Assembly: GCF_001051235.1 (NCBI RefSeq)
Contig: NZ_CBTJ020000020.1
Coordinates: forward strand, 1 to 64,000
DNA: 64,000 nt
From: Candidatus Competibacter denitrificans Run_A_D11
Lineage (GTDB): Bacteria; Pseudomonadota; Gammaproteobacteria; Competibacterales; Competibacteraceae
Direction: 5' to 3'
This document shows, piece after piece, positions 37,291 to 46,928 of the stretch; position 1 is the first letter of the stretch; each line of letters opens with the position of its first letter. A program made the translations under genes and the position numbers. Under the pieces are notes generated by a model. The model did no database searches. It had not been told where the DNA came from and worked only from the letters and a program-made list of their open reading frames with translations.

Positions 37291-38955
37291 GTGAGCGAAG
37301 CCGCACAGAATCCATCGCCTATAGTTCGCCATTTTCGGCAAATCCTGCTATGGCCTTTGCAGTTAATGAACATTCATGGGCAGGAGCCGCATATCTCGAA
37401 ATATTGGGAACTGCTGGAAGTGCTCGGTGATACCTGCCCATGGCAGGAAGTCGATGATGAGTTTGGTGACCCGGATGATTTTCAGGAGCGCCATTACAAG
37501 GAATTCATCACCTTTCTCCCTTATGTACAGCGTTTTTTATACGGAGAAGGCGCCAATCAAGCGGGGCAGGCCGGTTATGGCAAATCGCCGATCCGGGTTT
37601 TTCGTCGCCGTGATATCGCAAGGATGCGAGTTATTCTTGATGAGAAAACCCCGCCGCTGTTATTTCAGGTCGCTCATGCCGATCTGCATTTCTTTTATGA
37701 TTTGGATATCGTTATTTTAGCGGTCGAATTTTTCGCCAACGATATTCCATTATTGCTGGCTGAAGATGTACTTTTTAAAGTAGGCCGAACCTATCCCGGT
37801 TTTTGGGAGGCAAACGGTCAGGGTGGGCAATGCCCCTACCGTGTGGAATGGTTGGCCGCCAATGGTGAAATTCTGGCAGCTTCAGATTACCAAGATCGCA
37901 CTAAGTATCTGCAATTTGTCTGCCGCCACCGTTCCCCGACGATCTCTGCTCATTGGGAGTTTCTGCTGCAACCGCTGGCCCTCTATCATTCCGATCAGGA
38001 GGGTGTGATCCGTTACCGGCAGATCGAATATCATCGAATGCCGTTGCTAGCGTATCTCAGCTTTAACGAGCCTCAGGCGTTGACTCGCGGTGACTTCGCT
38101 CGATTGGCGCTGATTACCAAAGCCGGTGTTTCCAACACGTTGCCCTACTCGGAAGCGGAGCTGGTCAATTTCGAGCGCGACTATTGTTACGATAAATTTT
38201 GGGACCCTGCAAATGACGAATTAAGCAGTCGCTATCTTTGTTGCGGGCATTCTTTCGTCATTGTCGGTAAAGCCAGCCAACGCTTTTTTGCCGACCCGAA
38301 TACCGGGTTGCTAGGTCAATTTCGCCACCAGTATTTTTTGGTCAATCTAATCGCCCATTTTCATAAGGCCAGTCTGATGCTGTTCTCGGAGTGGCTGGTC
38401 ATAGCGATCAGCCGGCTTGATATCCGAGACATGGATTCAGTTAAAGCCTTTAAGCGCGAAATTCGCCGGATCATGGAAACATTTCTGCGTTTCACGCATC
38501 GTTATTGGTTCCATGAAGTCTCCAATCAGGCGCAAGCACGCGATCTGTTCCGAATGCTGACCAACCATCTGGAGACGGATCGGATCTATCAGGATGTCAG
38601 TGCGGCGGTGAAGGAGATGAACGCCTATTTGGATAGCGATGGCCTGAGACGCCAGGCAAATACCGTTATACGCCTGACAGTAGTGACGACACTGGGCCTG
38701 ATCGCCACCGTGGCAACCGGTTTTCTTGGGATGAATATTTTCGACGAGGCCGGCAATCCGATTTGGCTGAAGGGCCTGATTTTCGTTGGTGTACTGGCCC
38801 CAAGCATCCTGTTGGTGATCTATGCGGTCACCAAATCGAAATCGCTGTCAGATTTCCTTGAGGCGCTATCCGACGAGCGCCTGGGTTGGCGAGAAAAATT
38901 TGCGGTCTTATTTAGAGTCTTACGCAAACCTCGCCAGAGAATAGAGCGCATTTGA
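37291..38955 (+). CDS. CorA-like transporter protein with long N-terminal domain
   Basis: A 554-residue protein with a soluble N-terminal ~450 residues and two C-terminal membrane segments. The first ends in G-F-L-G-M-N-I-F, containing the GMN selectivity motif of the CorA Mg2+/Ni2+/Co2+ channel superfamily. The N-terminal part is much longer than in classical CorA (about 316 residues in total) and I do not recognise it. The start is GTG at 37291 after a GGGCGG stretch. It faces a convergent aminotransferase gene. A divalent cation channel with a specialised cytosolic domain is the likeliest reading. Confidence 0.72.
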   Translation: MSEAAQNPSPIVRHFRQILLWPLQLMNIHGQEPHISKYWELLEVLGDTCPWQEVDDEFGDPDDFQERHYKEFITFLPYVQRFLYGEGANQAGQAGYGKSPIRVFRRRDIARMRVILDEKTPPLLFQVAHADLHFFYDLDIVILAVEFFANDIPLLLAEDVLFKVGRTYPGFWEANGQGGQCPYRVEWLAANGEILAASDYQDRTKYLQFVCRHRSPTISAHWEFLLQPLALYHSDQEGVIRYRQIEYHRMPLLAYLSFNEPQALTRGDFARLALITKAGVSNTLPYSEAELVNFERDYCYDKFWDPANDELSSRYLCCGHSFVIVGKASQRFFADPNTGLLGQFRHQYFLVNLIAHFHKASLMLFSEWLVIAISRLDIRDMDSVKAFKREIRRIMETFLRFTHRYWFHEVSNQAQARDLFRMLTNHLETDRIYQDVSAAVKEMNAYLDSDGLRRQANTVIRLTVVTTLGLIATVATGFLGMNIFDEAGNPIWLKGLIFVGVLAPSILLVIYAVTKSKSLSDFLEALSDERLGWREKFAVLFRVLRKPRQRIERI

Positions 38956-38998
38956 CAGTGCCGGGTGGGTTGCCAGGGTTGGTATCAAGATCATCGTC

Positions 38999-40195
38999 CT
39001 AAATCGCCACGACTCCGGCACTGTTATCTGCTTTGGCCCGCCCGTGTTCTTCTCGAATCACTTCCGCCAACACCGATAATCCGCGTTCCAGTTGTTCGGG
39101 GGTGGCGTGGCTAAAGTTCAGCCGCATAAAGGCACCATGTTGGGCGTTGGTGCTGGCAAAAAACGCCTCCCCAGGCATGAAGGCCACCTTACGCTCCAGC
39201 GACCGCACCAGCAGCGCACGGGTATCGCTACCGCCTTTCAGTCGTACCCAGAAAAACAAACCACCGCTCGGTGTCACCCATTCCGCCAGATCGCCAAGAT
39301 GGCGGGTCAGCGCCTCCTGCATGGCGTCGCGCCGCTCTCGGTAAAATTCCCGTAGCCGTTCCAGATGGGCTGGATATTCGGCAGAAGTCAAAAATCGGGT
39401 GCACCACCACTGACCGATACGGTTGGTATGCAGATCGGTGGACTGCTTGAGCCGCACCAAATAGGGATGGACATTTGGCGAGGCAGCGATATAGCCGACC
39501 CGCAGGCCAGGAATGCCGGTTTTGGAAAAGGTGCCCATGTACATCCAGGTGTCTTTTTCGCCGAACCGAGCGCACAACGGGGTCCGATCCACCGGTTCGT
39601 AGACCAGTTCCCGATACGGTTCATCTTCCAGCAAAGGCGTGCCGGTTTCGCGTAAGACGGTAGCGACGGCTGCACGAGTCGCTTCGTCGTAACAGGCGCC
39701 CGCCGGATTCTGAAAAGTGGGAATGAGATAGACGAGGGCGGGTCGGTGGCGCTGGATGATTTGCCGTAACTGCTCTGGATCGATGCCAGCGGCCGTGAGC
39801 GATAACTCTTCGAAGCGGGCACCAAACAGTCGAAAGGATTGCAGTGCCGCCAGATAGCTCGGTGCCTCCACCGCCACCGGCGTGCCGGGGTCGATGTAGA
39901 GCTTGGATGCCAGATCAATGCCTTGCTGCGAACCGCTGGTGACCAGCACCTGTTCCGCTTTACAGCGCAGGCCAAGGCCGACCAATTGCGCAGCGATGGC
40001 GGCGCGCAATTCCGGCTCGCCATCGGTCGTGCCGTACTGGCTCAGATCGGGCGGCAACTCGCTTAAATCCAGTAAGGGCATAGCCTCCCGCGCGGGCAGA
40101 CCACCGGCGAAGGAGATGATGTCCGGCTTTTGGGTGAGAGCGAGCAATTCCCGAATCAGAGAACTGGTCAGTCGGTCGATGCGTTCGGAGAACAT
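38999..40195 (-). CDS. PLP-dependent aminotransferase, class I/II (LysN/MocR-domain-like)
   Basis: A 398-residue fold-type I aminotransferase. It shows ISFAGGLP near the N-terminus, the NPAG substrate-loop motif, and the PLP lysine in GTFSKTGIPGLRVGY. This set is typical of the 2-aminoadipate/valine-type transaminases related to MocR domains. The true substrate cannot be told from sequence. It starts 19 nt downstream of the YcgL gene on the same strand and is probably co-transcribed. Confidence 0.87.
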   Translation of the reverse strand: MFSERIDRLTSSLIRELLALTQKPDIISFAGGLPAREAMPLLDLSELPPDLSQYGTTDGEPELRAAIAAQLVGLGLRCKAEQVLVTSGSQQGIDLASKLYIDPGTPVAVEAPSYLAALQSFRLFGARFEELSLTAAGIDPEQLRQIIQRHRPALVYLIPTFQNPAGACYDEATRAAVATVLRETGTPLLEDEPYRELVYEPVDRTPLCARFGEKDTWMYMGTFSKTGIPGLRVGYIAASPNVHPYLVRLKQSTDLHTNRIGQWWCTRFLTSAEYPAHLERLREFYRERRDAMQEALTRHLGDLAEWVTPSGGLFFWVRLKGGSDTRALLVRSLERKVAFMPGEAFFASTNAQHGAFMRLNFSHATPEQLERGLSVLAEVIREEHGRAKADNSAGVVAI

Positions 40196-40214
40196 GTGCT
40201 GTATCTCGCAGGGT

Positions 40215-40481
40215 TCAGTGCTTGAATTGTTCCGTAAAGCTCGGCCACTCTTCCTGGCGCGGCATCTGTAAATGCCAGCCGCGTTCCTGGAGATTTTTCA
40301 GGACTTCCGCCGTATCCTCTTGTGCGAGTTTACGTTCCGGCGATAGCTCCAAATCCATGACATGAGCCGCTTCCCCGATCAGTGTCTGTAAGCTTTCGGG
40401 AACGCAGGTGAAATCATCCTTGGTGGCGAGATAAAGATAGGTATCCTGTTTTTTTAGACTTTTATAGATGGCGCACTGCAC
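40215..40481 (-). CDS. YcgL domain-containing protein
   Basis: An 88-residue protein typical of the gammaproteobacterial YcgL (DUF709) family: C-A-I-Y-K-S-L-K-K-Q-D-T-Y-L-Y at the N-terminus and V-L-x-x-L-Q-E-R-G-W-H-L-Q-M-P near the end. Function is unknown. The start is GTG with GGAG 7 nt upstream. It is divergent from the carbonic anhydrase gene and supports the taxonomic placement. Confidence 0.92.
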   Translation of the reverse strand: MQCAIYKSLKKQDTYLYLATKDDFTCVPESLQTLIGEAAHVMDLELSPERKLAQEDTAEVLKNLQERGWHLQMPRQEEWPSFTEQFKH

Positions 40482-40517
40482 AGATGCTCTCCAGGCGAAG
40501 GTTCGAGGCGGACAGGG

Positions 40518-40523
40518 TATAAT
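40518..40523 (+). promoter_or_regulatory. -10 element upstream of carbonic anhydrase
   Basis: A perfect TATAAT hexamer 35 nt before the carbonic anhydrase start. No matching -35 is evident, so the promoter may need an activator or be weak. Confidence 0.35.
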
Positions 40524-40558
40524 GCCACATTGACCGAAAACCAGCAGGGTAGGGCGCG

Positions 40559-41224
40559 ATGACCAATATCAACGAGCTGTTGCAAGGCTTTCACCGCTTC
40601 CGGCTCAAAAATTTTGAGCCGAACCGCGAGCTATTCAACCAACTGGCGATGAAAGGCCAAACCCCGCGTACCTTGTTGATCGGTTGCAGCGATTCGCGCG
40701 TCGATCCGGCGATCCTGACCGATTCCGCGCCGGGGGCGCTGTTTGTGATTCGCAACGTCGCCAATCTGATCCCACCCTGCGAAACGGGGGGCCGTTATCA
40801 TGGTACCAGCGCGGCGGTGGAGTATGCCGTTTGTAATCTGGAAGTCGATAACATCATCGTGCTCGGTCATTCGCGCTGCGGCGGCATCAACGCGCTCCTG
40901 GAAGGTTACGGGGCGAATAATGAGGGCGAAGGCTATATCGCGCCCTGGGTGCAGATTGCCGCGCCCGCCCGTGATGAGGTGTTGCGACGCTGGCCGGATG
41001 CCAGCCGTGAATTCAAACAGCGCGCCTGTGAACGGGCAGGGGTGCGGGTGTCGCTGACCAATCTGATGACTTTTCCGTTTATTCGCCAGCGGGTTGAAGC
41101 CGGTTCCCTGCGGCTGTATGGCTGGTATTACGATTTGGAAAATGGCGAATTGATGCAGTATGACCCGGATAAAGATCGGTTTTATGATATGTATTTTGGC
41201 CCAATTCCGGTGGATGCCGGGTAA
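40559..41224 (+). CDS. Beta-class carbonic anhydrase
   Basis: A 221-residue zinc enzyme interconverting CO2 and bicarbonate. The zinc ligands and dyad are clear: Cys and Asp in GCSDSRVDP, then His and Cys in LGHSRCGGI. It supplies bicarbonate for carboxylations, for example in purine and fatty acid synthesis. It is followed 9 nt later by a Uma2-type gene and then purH. Confidence 0.95.
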   Translation: MTNINELLQGFHRFRLKNFEPNRELFNQLAMKGQTPRTLLIGCSDSRVDPAILTDSAPGALFVIRNVANLIPPCETGGRYHGTSAAVEYAVCNLEVDNIIVLGHSRCGGINALLEGYGANNEGEGYIAPWVQIAAPARDEVLRRWPDASREFKQRACERAGVRVSLTNLMTFPFIRQRVEAGSLRLYGWYYDLENGELMQYDPDKDRFYDMYFGPIPVDAG

Positions 41225-41233
41225 ACCGCAACC

Positions 41234-41848
41234 ATGATTCCCGCATTGAATCCTGCAACGCCATCTATGCACTGGATCGACCAGCGTGTCCGCTTGCACG
41301 CTATTAGCTGGCAAGGCTACGAGTCTTTATTAGCCCTGCGCGGCGAGCAGGGCGGGACGCGGGTGGCCTATCTGGATGGAGAACTTGAACTGATGTCGCC
41401 CTCGCTCAACCACGAGCTTTTGAAAAAAATGCTGGTGCGCTTGGTGGAAGCCTACGCTGAGGAAGGCGGCATTGAATTGAATGGCTATGGTTCGTGGACG
41501 ATCAAGTCCGCCGAAGCTCGCTGCGGCGTTGAAGCCGATGAATGTTATACCGTGGGTGCGCGGACTACCCTACCGGAAAGACCCGATATTGCCATTGAGA
41601 TCGTTTGGACTTCTGGCGGTATTGAAAAATTAGAAATTTATCGGGGCCTGGGCGTGCCGGAAGTCTGGTTTTGGCAAAAAGGCGGGCTGCGTTTCTTCCT
41701 GCTTCAGGGTGCGGACTATGTGCCCAGTACCCGCAGCCGATTATGGCCTGATCTCGATCCTGTGTTGATTGCCCGTTGCATGGGCGAAGCCAGCCAGACC
41801 CAAGCGGTACGCACTTTACGAGCCGTCCTGCGCAACCCTGAATCCTGA
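41234..41848 (+). CDS. Uma2 family (DUF820) putative endonuclease
   Basis: A 204-residue member of the PD-(D/E)XK superfamily. [12 protein letters not shown] near residue 45 and the catalytic-like set [19 protein letters not shown] (Asp, then Glu, with a Lys) mark the Uma2 fold. The family is abundant in cyanobacteria and some gammaproteobacteria and its biological role is not established. It lies between carbonic anhydrase and purH with short gaps, apparently a recent lodger rather than a functional partner. Confidence 0.83.
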   Translation: MIPALNPATPSMHWIDQRVRLHAISWQGYESLLALRGEQGGTRVAYLDGELELMSPSLNHELLKKMLVRLVEAYAEEGGIELNGYGSWTIKSAEARCGVEADECYTVGARTTLPERPDIAIEIVWTSGGIEKLEIYRGLGVPEVWFWQKGGLRFFLLQGADYVPSTRSRLWPDLDPVLIARCMGEASQTQAVRTLRAVLRNPES

Positions 41849-41891
41849 ACTTTTCACTCGACCTTCTATTCTCCGACCCACGGAACCCCGC

Positions 41892-43472
41892 ATGAACCCA
41901 ACTTCCGCTGTTTCCATCCGCCGCGCTTTGATGAGCGTTTCCGATAAAACCGGCATCGTCGATTTCGCCCGTGCGCTGGCTGGACGGGGCGTCGAAATTC
42001 TCTCCACCGGCGGCACCGCCAAATTGTTAGCCAGCAATGCCGTACCCGTCATCGAAGTCGCTGATTACACCGGCTTTCCCGAAATGATGGACGGGCGGCT
42101 TAAAACCCTGCATCCGAAAATTCACGGCGGCTTGCTGGGTCGGCGCGGTGAGGATGAGGGTGCGATGGCCGAGCACAATATCCCACCGATTGATTTGCTG
42201 GTGGTCAATCTCTACCCGTTTGAAGCCACGGTTGCCAAACCACATTGCGCGCTGGCCGATGCGATTGAAAATATCGACATTGGCGGCCCGGCGATGCTAC
42301 GCGCGGCGGCCAAAAATCACGCGGCGGTCACAGTCATTACCGATGCGGGCGATTACCAGCGCGTACTGGACGAAATGCAGGCCAACAACGGCGCGGTCAG
42401 CGCCGCCACCCGTTTTGATTTGGCAGTAAAGGTGTTTGAGCATACCGGCCGCTACGATGGCGCGATTGCCAACTATCTCGGTGGAATCCAGAAGGAAGGG
42501 GAACGCGATCCATTCCCGCGCACCTACAGCGTGCAATTCCGCAAGGCCCAGGAGATGCGTTACGGCGAGAACCCGCATCAAGGTGCGGCGTTTTACGTGG
42601 AGCTGCACCCGGCGGAAGCCTGCATTGCCACCGCTAAGCAGCTTCAGGGCAAGGAATTATCCTATAACAACGTCGCCGATACCGACGCCGCCTTGGAATG
42701 CGTCAAAAGCTTTAGCGCTCCGGCCTGCGTGATCGTCAAGCACGCTAATCCCTGCGGTGTGGCGATCAGCGCCAACATTTTGGACGCCTATGATCGCGCC
42801 TATAAAGCCGACCCGACCTCAGCCTTCGGCGGCATCATCGCCTTCAATCGGCCGCTGGATGGCGCAACCGCCAAGGCCATTGTGGATCGGCAATTTGTCG
42901 AGGTCATCATCGCCCCGGAAGTGACGCCGGAAGCCTTGGCCGCGACCGCCAGCAAGCAAAACGTGCGGGTGCTGGCTTGCGGCAACTGGGGCGACCAACG
43001 CGCGCCGGGTTGGGATTACAAGCGGGTGACCGGCGGCTTGCTGGTGCAAGATCGGGATTTGGGCCAGGTGGCGCGGTCTGCTTTGAAGGTCGTGACCAAG
43101 CGCCCGCCCAGCGAACAGGAATTGGTGGATTTGCAATTCGTCTGGCAGGTGGTGAAATTCGTCAAATCCAACGCCATCGTTTACGGCCGGGACGGAATGA
43201 TTCTCGGCGTCGGTGCAGGGCAGATGAGCCGGGTGTTCTCGGCGCGCATCGCCGCCATGAAAGCCGCTGAGGAAAAGCTGACCCTACAGGGCGCGGCGAT
43301 GGGTTCGGACGCCTTCTTCCCGTTCCGCGACGGCATCGATCTGGCCGCTGAATACGGCATCACCGCCGTCATCCAGCCGGGCGGCTCCATGCGCGATAAA
43401 GAAGTGATCGAAGCCGCCGACGAACACGGCATGACGATGGTGTTTACCGGAATGCGGCATTTCCGCCACTAA
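41892..43472 (+). CDS. purH: Bifunctional AICAR transformylase / IMP cyclohydrolase
   Basis: A 526-residue enzyme of the last two steps of IMP synthesis. The N-terminal cyclohydrolase (about 1-200) starts [12 protein letters not shown] and holds LSTGGTA and [15 protein letters not shown]. The C-terminal transformylase holds RYGENPHQ, the K-H-A-N-P-C-G active-site region and the terminal GM-RHFRH. The ATG at 41892 begins the conserved region; an upstream extension overlapping the Uma2 gene is rejected. It is followed by purD across a palindromic repeat. Confidence 0.97.
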   Translation: MNPTSAVSIRRALMSVSDKTGIVDFARALAGRGVEILSTGGTAKLLASNAVPVIEVADYTGFPEMMDGRLKTLHPKIHGGLLGRRGEDEGAMAEHNIPPIDLLVVNLYPFEATVAKPHCALADAIENIDIGGPAMLRAAAKNHAAVTVITDAGDYQRVLDEMQANNGAVSAATRFDLAVKVFEHTGRYDGAIANYLGGIQKEGERDPFPRTYSVQFRKAQEMRYGENPHQGAAFYVELHPAEACIATAKQLQGKELSYNNVADTDAALECVKSFSAPACVIVKHANPCGVAISANILDAYDRAYKADPTSAFGGIIAFNRPLDGATAKAIVDRQFVEVIIAPEVTPEALAATASKQNVRVLACGNWGDQRAPGWDYKRVTGGLLVQDRDLGQVARSALKVVTKRPPSEQELVDLQFVWQVVKFVKSNAIVYGRDGMILGVGAGQMSRVFSARIAAMKAAEEKLTLQGAAMGSDAFFPFRDGIDLAAEYGITAVIQPGGSMRDKEVIEAADEHGMTMVFTGMRHFRH

Positions 43473-43482
43473 TGACCATTTC

Positions 43483-43505
43483 CCCCTCTCCCTCTGGGAG
43501 AGGGG
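43483..43505. repeat. Palindromic intergenic repeat between purH and purD
   Basis: A perfect 10-bp inverted repeat (CCCCTCTCCC with GGGAGAGGGG) and a TCT loop, followed by GGTTGGGGGTGAGGGG. This C/G-rich hairpin is a widespread REP-like intergenic unit in many proteobacteria. The tail supplies the GAGGGG that acts as the purD ribosome-binding site. No T-run follows, so it is not a classical terminator; it may stabilise the upstream mRNA. Confidence 0.7.
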
Positions 43506-43523
43506 TTGGGGGTGAGGGGTTTT

Positions 43524-44822
43524 ATGAATGTTTTGATCGTCGGCGGCGGTGGCCGCGAACACGCGCTGGCATGGAAAGTCGCGCAATCCAGCCGGGTGCG
43601 CAATGTCTATGTCGCACCGGGCAATGCTGGCACTGCCCGCGAACCCAAAGTCACCAATCTTCGCATCACCGCTGACGATCTGCCGGAATTGCTCAAATTC
43701 GCGCAAGGCCATCAGGTCGATCTTACCCTCATCGGGCCGGAAGTACCGCTGGTGCTGGGCATCACCGATTTGTTCAAGAATGCGGGCTTGCGTTGTTTCG
43801 GGCCGAGTCAGGCGGCGGCGCAACTGGAAGGCTCCAAGACCTTCACCAAGGATTTTCTGGCCCGCCACCACATCCCCACCGCCCGTTATCAGAGCTTTAC
43901 TGATCCCGACGCGGCGGAAGCGTTCATCCGCGAGATGGGCGCGCCGGTGGTAGTCAAGGCCGATGGCCTGGCCGCTGGCAAGGGCGTGATTCTGGCCCAG
44001 AGCGAACTGGAAGCCATCGCCGCCGCGCGCAGCATGTTGAGCGGTGCGGAGTTTGGCGAGGCCGGGCGGCGGGTGGTGGTAGAGGAATTTCTGTATGGCG
44101 AGGAAGCCAGCTTCATCGTTATGACCGATGGTGAGCATATCCTGCCGTTTGCCTCCTCTCAGGATCACAAGGCGCGCGACAACGGCGACCGTGGCCCGAA
44201 CACCGGCGGCATGGGCGCGTATTCGCCCGCGCCGGTGGTCACGCCACAACTGCACGACCGGATCATGGCCGAAGTGATCGAGCCAACCGTGCGCGGCATG
44301 GCGGCGGAGGGCTGCCGCTATGTCGGCTTTCTCTATGCCGGTCTGATGATGACCGCTGACGGCCCGAAAGTGCTGGAATACAACTGCCGCCTGGGCGATC
44401 CTGAAACCCAGCCGCTGATCCTGCGCTTGCGCTCCGATCTGGTGGATTTATGCGAGGCGGCGCTGGATGGTCGCCTGGGCGAGATCGCAGCCGATTGGGA
44501 TTCTCGGCCTGCATTGGGCGTGGTGATGACTGCTGCGGGTTATCCCAGCGCGTATCGCAAGGGCGATGTCATCACCGGCTTGCCGGATCACGAGGGCGAG
44601 TTGGAGCCAGGCGTCAAATTGTTCCATGCGGGAACGGCGCAGACGCAAAACGGTGAGGTGGTGACGCACGGCGGTCGGGTGTTGTGTGCGACCGCGCTGG
44701 GCGGCACGGTGGCGGAAGCGCAGAGATCGGCTTACCAGCTAGCCAAGCAGGTCCATTGGGACGGTGCCTATTACCGCACCGACATCGGTTATCGGGCCAT
44801 CGCACGGGAGCGGGGAAAATAG
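43524..44822 (+). CDS. purD: Phosphoribosylamine-glycine ligase
   Basis: A 432-residue ATP-grasp enzyme making GAR from phosphoribosylamine and glycine. It begins MNVLIVGGGGREHAL and shows KADGLAAGKGV (ATP-grasp), the DHKARDNGDRGPNTGGMGAYSP block and an N-C-R-L-G-D-P-E-T-Q metal site. The ATG at 43524 has GAGGGG 4 nt upstream. It forms the purHD pair typical of gammaproteobacteria; ubiU begins 2 nt after its stop. Confidence 0.97.
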   Translation: MNVLIVGGGGREHALAWKVAQSSRVRNVYVAPGNAGTAREPKVTNLRITADDLPELLKFAQGHQVDLTLIGPEVPLVLGITDLFKNAGLRCFGPSQAAAQLEGSKTFTKDFLARHHIPTARYQSFTDPDAAEAFIREMGAPVVVKADGLAAGKGVILAQSELEAIAAARSMLSGAEFGEAGRRVVVEEFLYGEEASFIVMTDGEHILPFASSQDHKARDNGDRGPNTGGMGAYSPAPVVTPQLHDRIMAEVIEPTVRGMAAEGCRYVGFLYAGLMMTADGPKVLEYNCRLGDPETQPLILRLRSDLVDLCEAALDGRLGEIAADWDSRPALGVVMTAAGYPSAYRKGDVITGLPDHEGELEPGVKLFHAGTAQTQNGEVVTHGGRVLCATALGGTVAEAQRSAYQLAKQVHWDGAYYRTDIGYRAIARERGK

Positions 44823-44824
44823 GT

Positions 44825-45856
44825 ATGGCTATTGCGGCAACATCTACCCAAGCGCAACCGCTGGAGCTGGTCTGTCCGGCGGGCAATCTGCCCTCGCTGA
44901 AAACTGCCGTCGATCATGGAGCTGACTCGGTGTATATCGGCTTTCGGGACGATACCAACGCCCGTCATTTCCCTGGCCTGAACTTCGACGCCAAAACGGC
45001 CGCGCAAGGGATTCAGTACGCCCACGCCAAGAACCGGCATGTTTTTGTGGCCCTCAACACCTTTCCACAGCCGTCGGGTTGGGAACGCTGGCAGCGGGCG
45101 GTTGATCAGGCGGCGGATTTAGGCGTCGATGCCATCATCGCCGCCGACATCAGCGTGCTGGATTACGCCCAACGCACCCATCCTAATCTGCCGCTGCATC
45201 TATCGGTGCAGGGTTCGGCCACCAATTACGAAGCCATCCGCTTTTATCACGAGCATTTCGGTATTCGGCGGGTGGTGTTGCCACGGGTGCTGTCGCTGCC
45301 ACAAGTCAAGCACGTCTTGGAGAACAGCCCGGTCGCTATCGAGGTGTTCGGCTTCGGCGGCTTGTGCATCATGGTCGAAGGCCGCTGTTTACTGTCATCC
45401 TATGTCACCGGCGAATCGCCCAACATGTGCGGGGTGTGCTCTCCGGCCAAAGCGGTGCGGTGGGAAGAAACCCCGCGCGGGCTAGAAACGCGGCTTGGCG
45501 GTTTGCTGATCGACCGCTACGAACCCGGCGAACCGGCAGGTTATCCCACACTGTGCAAGGGCCGGTTCGAAGTGGCTGAGCAAACCTATTACGCCATTGA
45601 GGAACCGACCAGTCTGAATACGCTGGAGCTATTGCCGGAACTGCACCAGATGGGGATCGCCGCGATCAAGATCGAAGGCCGTCAGCGCAGCCCGGCCTAT
45701 GTGACGCAAGTGACCAAGGTCTGGCGAGCGGCCATTGATACTTGTCGGCGCAATCCGAGCGCTTACGCACCGAAACCGGATTGGTTACGAGAACTCGGCA
45801 AGGTGTCGGAAGGCCACCAGACTACGCTGGGCGCTTATCACCGGACTTGGCAGTGA
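44825..45856 (+). CDS. ubiU: O2-independent ubiquinone hydroxylation protein UbiU
   Basis: A 343-residue peptidase-U32-family protein. With UbiV it carries out oxygen-independent hydroxylation in ubiquinone synthesis. The N-terminal L-V-C-P-A-G-N-L-P-S-L-K is characteristic, and the [4Fe-4S] cysteines appear in G-L-C-I-M-V-E-G-R-C, M-C-G-V-C and T-L-C-K-G-R-F. The ATG at 44825 directly follows the purD stop, implying coupling. ubiV follows 10 nt after its stop; ubiT is not in the window. Confidence 0.92.
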   Translation: MAIAATSTQAQPLELVCPAGNLPSLKTAVDHGADSVYIGFRDDTNARHFPGLNFDAKTAAQGIQYAHAKNRHVFVALNTFPQPSGWERWQRAVDQAADLGVDAIIAADISVLDYAQRTHPNLPLHLSVQGSATNYEAIRFYHEHFGIRRVVLPRVLSLPQVKHVLENSPVAIEVFGFGGLCIMVEGRCLLSSYVTGESPNMCGVCSPAKAVRWEETPRGLETRLGGLLIDRYEPGEPAGYPTLCKGRFEVAEQTYYAIEEPTSLNTLELLPELHQMGIAAIKIEGRQRSPAYVTQVTKVWRAAIDTCRRNPSAYAPKPDWLRELGKVSEGHQTTLGAYHRTWQ

Positions 45857-45866
45857 GGCCACCATC

Positions 45867-46802
45867 ATGAGCGAACAGCAGTCAAAACTCGCGCTGGGGC
45901 CAGTGTTGTATTACTGGCCCAAGGAAAAGCTGCTCGATTTTTATGAGCGGATGAGCGCTACACCGGTGGACATCATTTATCTCGGCGAAACGGTGTGTTC
46001 CAAGCGCCATGCCATGAATACCGCTGATTGGCTGGATCTGGCCGAACGAATGCGCGCGGCGGGCAAGGAGGTGGTGTTAGCCACGATGGCTTTGTTGGAA
46101 GCCGAATCAGAATTGAAGACCTTGCGCCGGTTATGTGAAAACGGCTGTTTCACGGTCGAAGCCAACGATATGGGCGCGGTGCGCTTGCTGTCCGAGCGGA
46201 AAACGCCGTTCGTGTTGGGAACAGGCATCAATGTCTACAGCGACCGGACGCTGCAATTTTTAGCGGGCCTGGGTGCGAAGCGCTGGGTGATGCCCGTCGA
46301 ATTGTCGCGGACGACGCTGGCGTCGATTCAGGCAGGACGGCCGGAGGGCATGGAAACCGAGGTCTTCGTTTATGGCCGGATGCCGCTGGCGTATTCCGCC
46401 CGCTGTTTTACCGCCCGCCATCACAATCTGCCCAAGGATGATTGCCAGTATCGCTGTCTGGATTACCCGGAAGGCTTGATTCTGAGCACCCGCGAGGGGC
46501 TGACGTTTCTGGCACTTAACGGTATCCAGACCCAATCCGCCCAGACCTGTAATTTGTTGCCGGAACTGGAAGAATTGCGGGAACTGAAGGTAGACGTGCT
46601 GCGGATCAGTCCCCAGCCCGAAGGTACGGAGGCCGTTATTGCGGCGTTTGCCGCCTGTTTGCGCGGGGAGGGTGATCCTGTTAAAGACGCTGCGCGCTTG
46701 AATGCTGCTTTACCCTTGGGCGCTTGCGATGGCTATTGGCACGGGCAGCCGGGCTTACAACAGATGATGGAAACGGCGCTCCTTCAGGAAGGGGCCGCCT
46801 AG
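45867..46802 (+). CDS. ubiV: O2-independent ubiquinone hydroxylation protein UbiV
   Basis: A 311-residue U32-family partner of UbiU. The expected Fe-S cysteines are visible: one in Y-L-G-E-T-V-C-S-K-R and a cluster in S-A-R-C-F-T-A-R ... D-D-C-Q-Y-R-C. The UbiU-UbiV heterodimer lets cells make ubiquinone without oxygen, which fits the other anaerobic genes here. It is in an apparent purH-purD-ubiU-ubiV transcription unit. Confidence 0.93.
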   Translation: MSEQQSKLALGPVLYYWPKEKLLDFYERMSATPVDIIYLGETVCSKRHAMNTADWLDLAERMRAAGKEVVLATMALLEAESELKTLRRLCENGCFTVEANDMGAVRLLSERKTPFVLGTGINVYSDRTLQFLAGLGAKRWVMPVELSRTTLASIQAGRPEGMETEVFVYGRMPLAYSARCFTARHHNLPKDDCQYRCLDYPEGLILSTREGLTFLALNGIQTQSAQTCNLLPELEELRELKVDVLRISPQPEGTEAVIAAFAACLRGEGDPVKDAARLNAALPLGACDGYWHGQPGLQQMMETALLQEGAA

Positions 46803-46928
46803 AGAGTCTGCTTGCTAGCCCAGCCTCTTTAGCATCTTTCGCTGCTATCCTAATCGTCTACCGATCCGCGTGGGCGATCATCCAAAAACAATGGATCGCC
46901 CGACTTTAACCGTTTCTCTGTCCTGATC

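Noticed and set aside
43284..44255. Long minus-strand frame (over 300 codons) opposite purH/purD
   Set aside because: Both plus-strand genes are unmistakable; the antisense frame results from GC-rich codon bias and spans the intergenic repeat.
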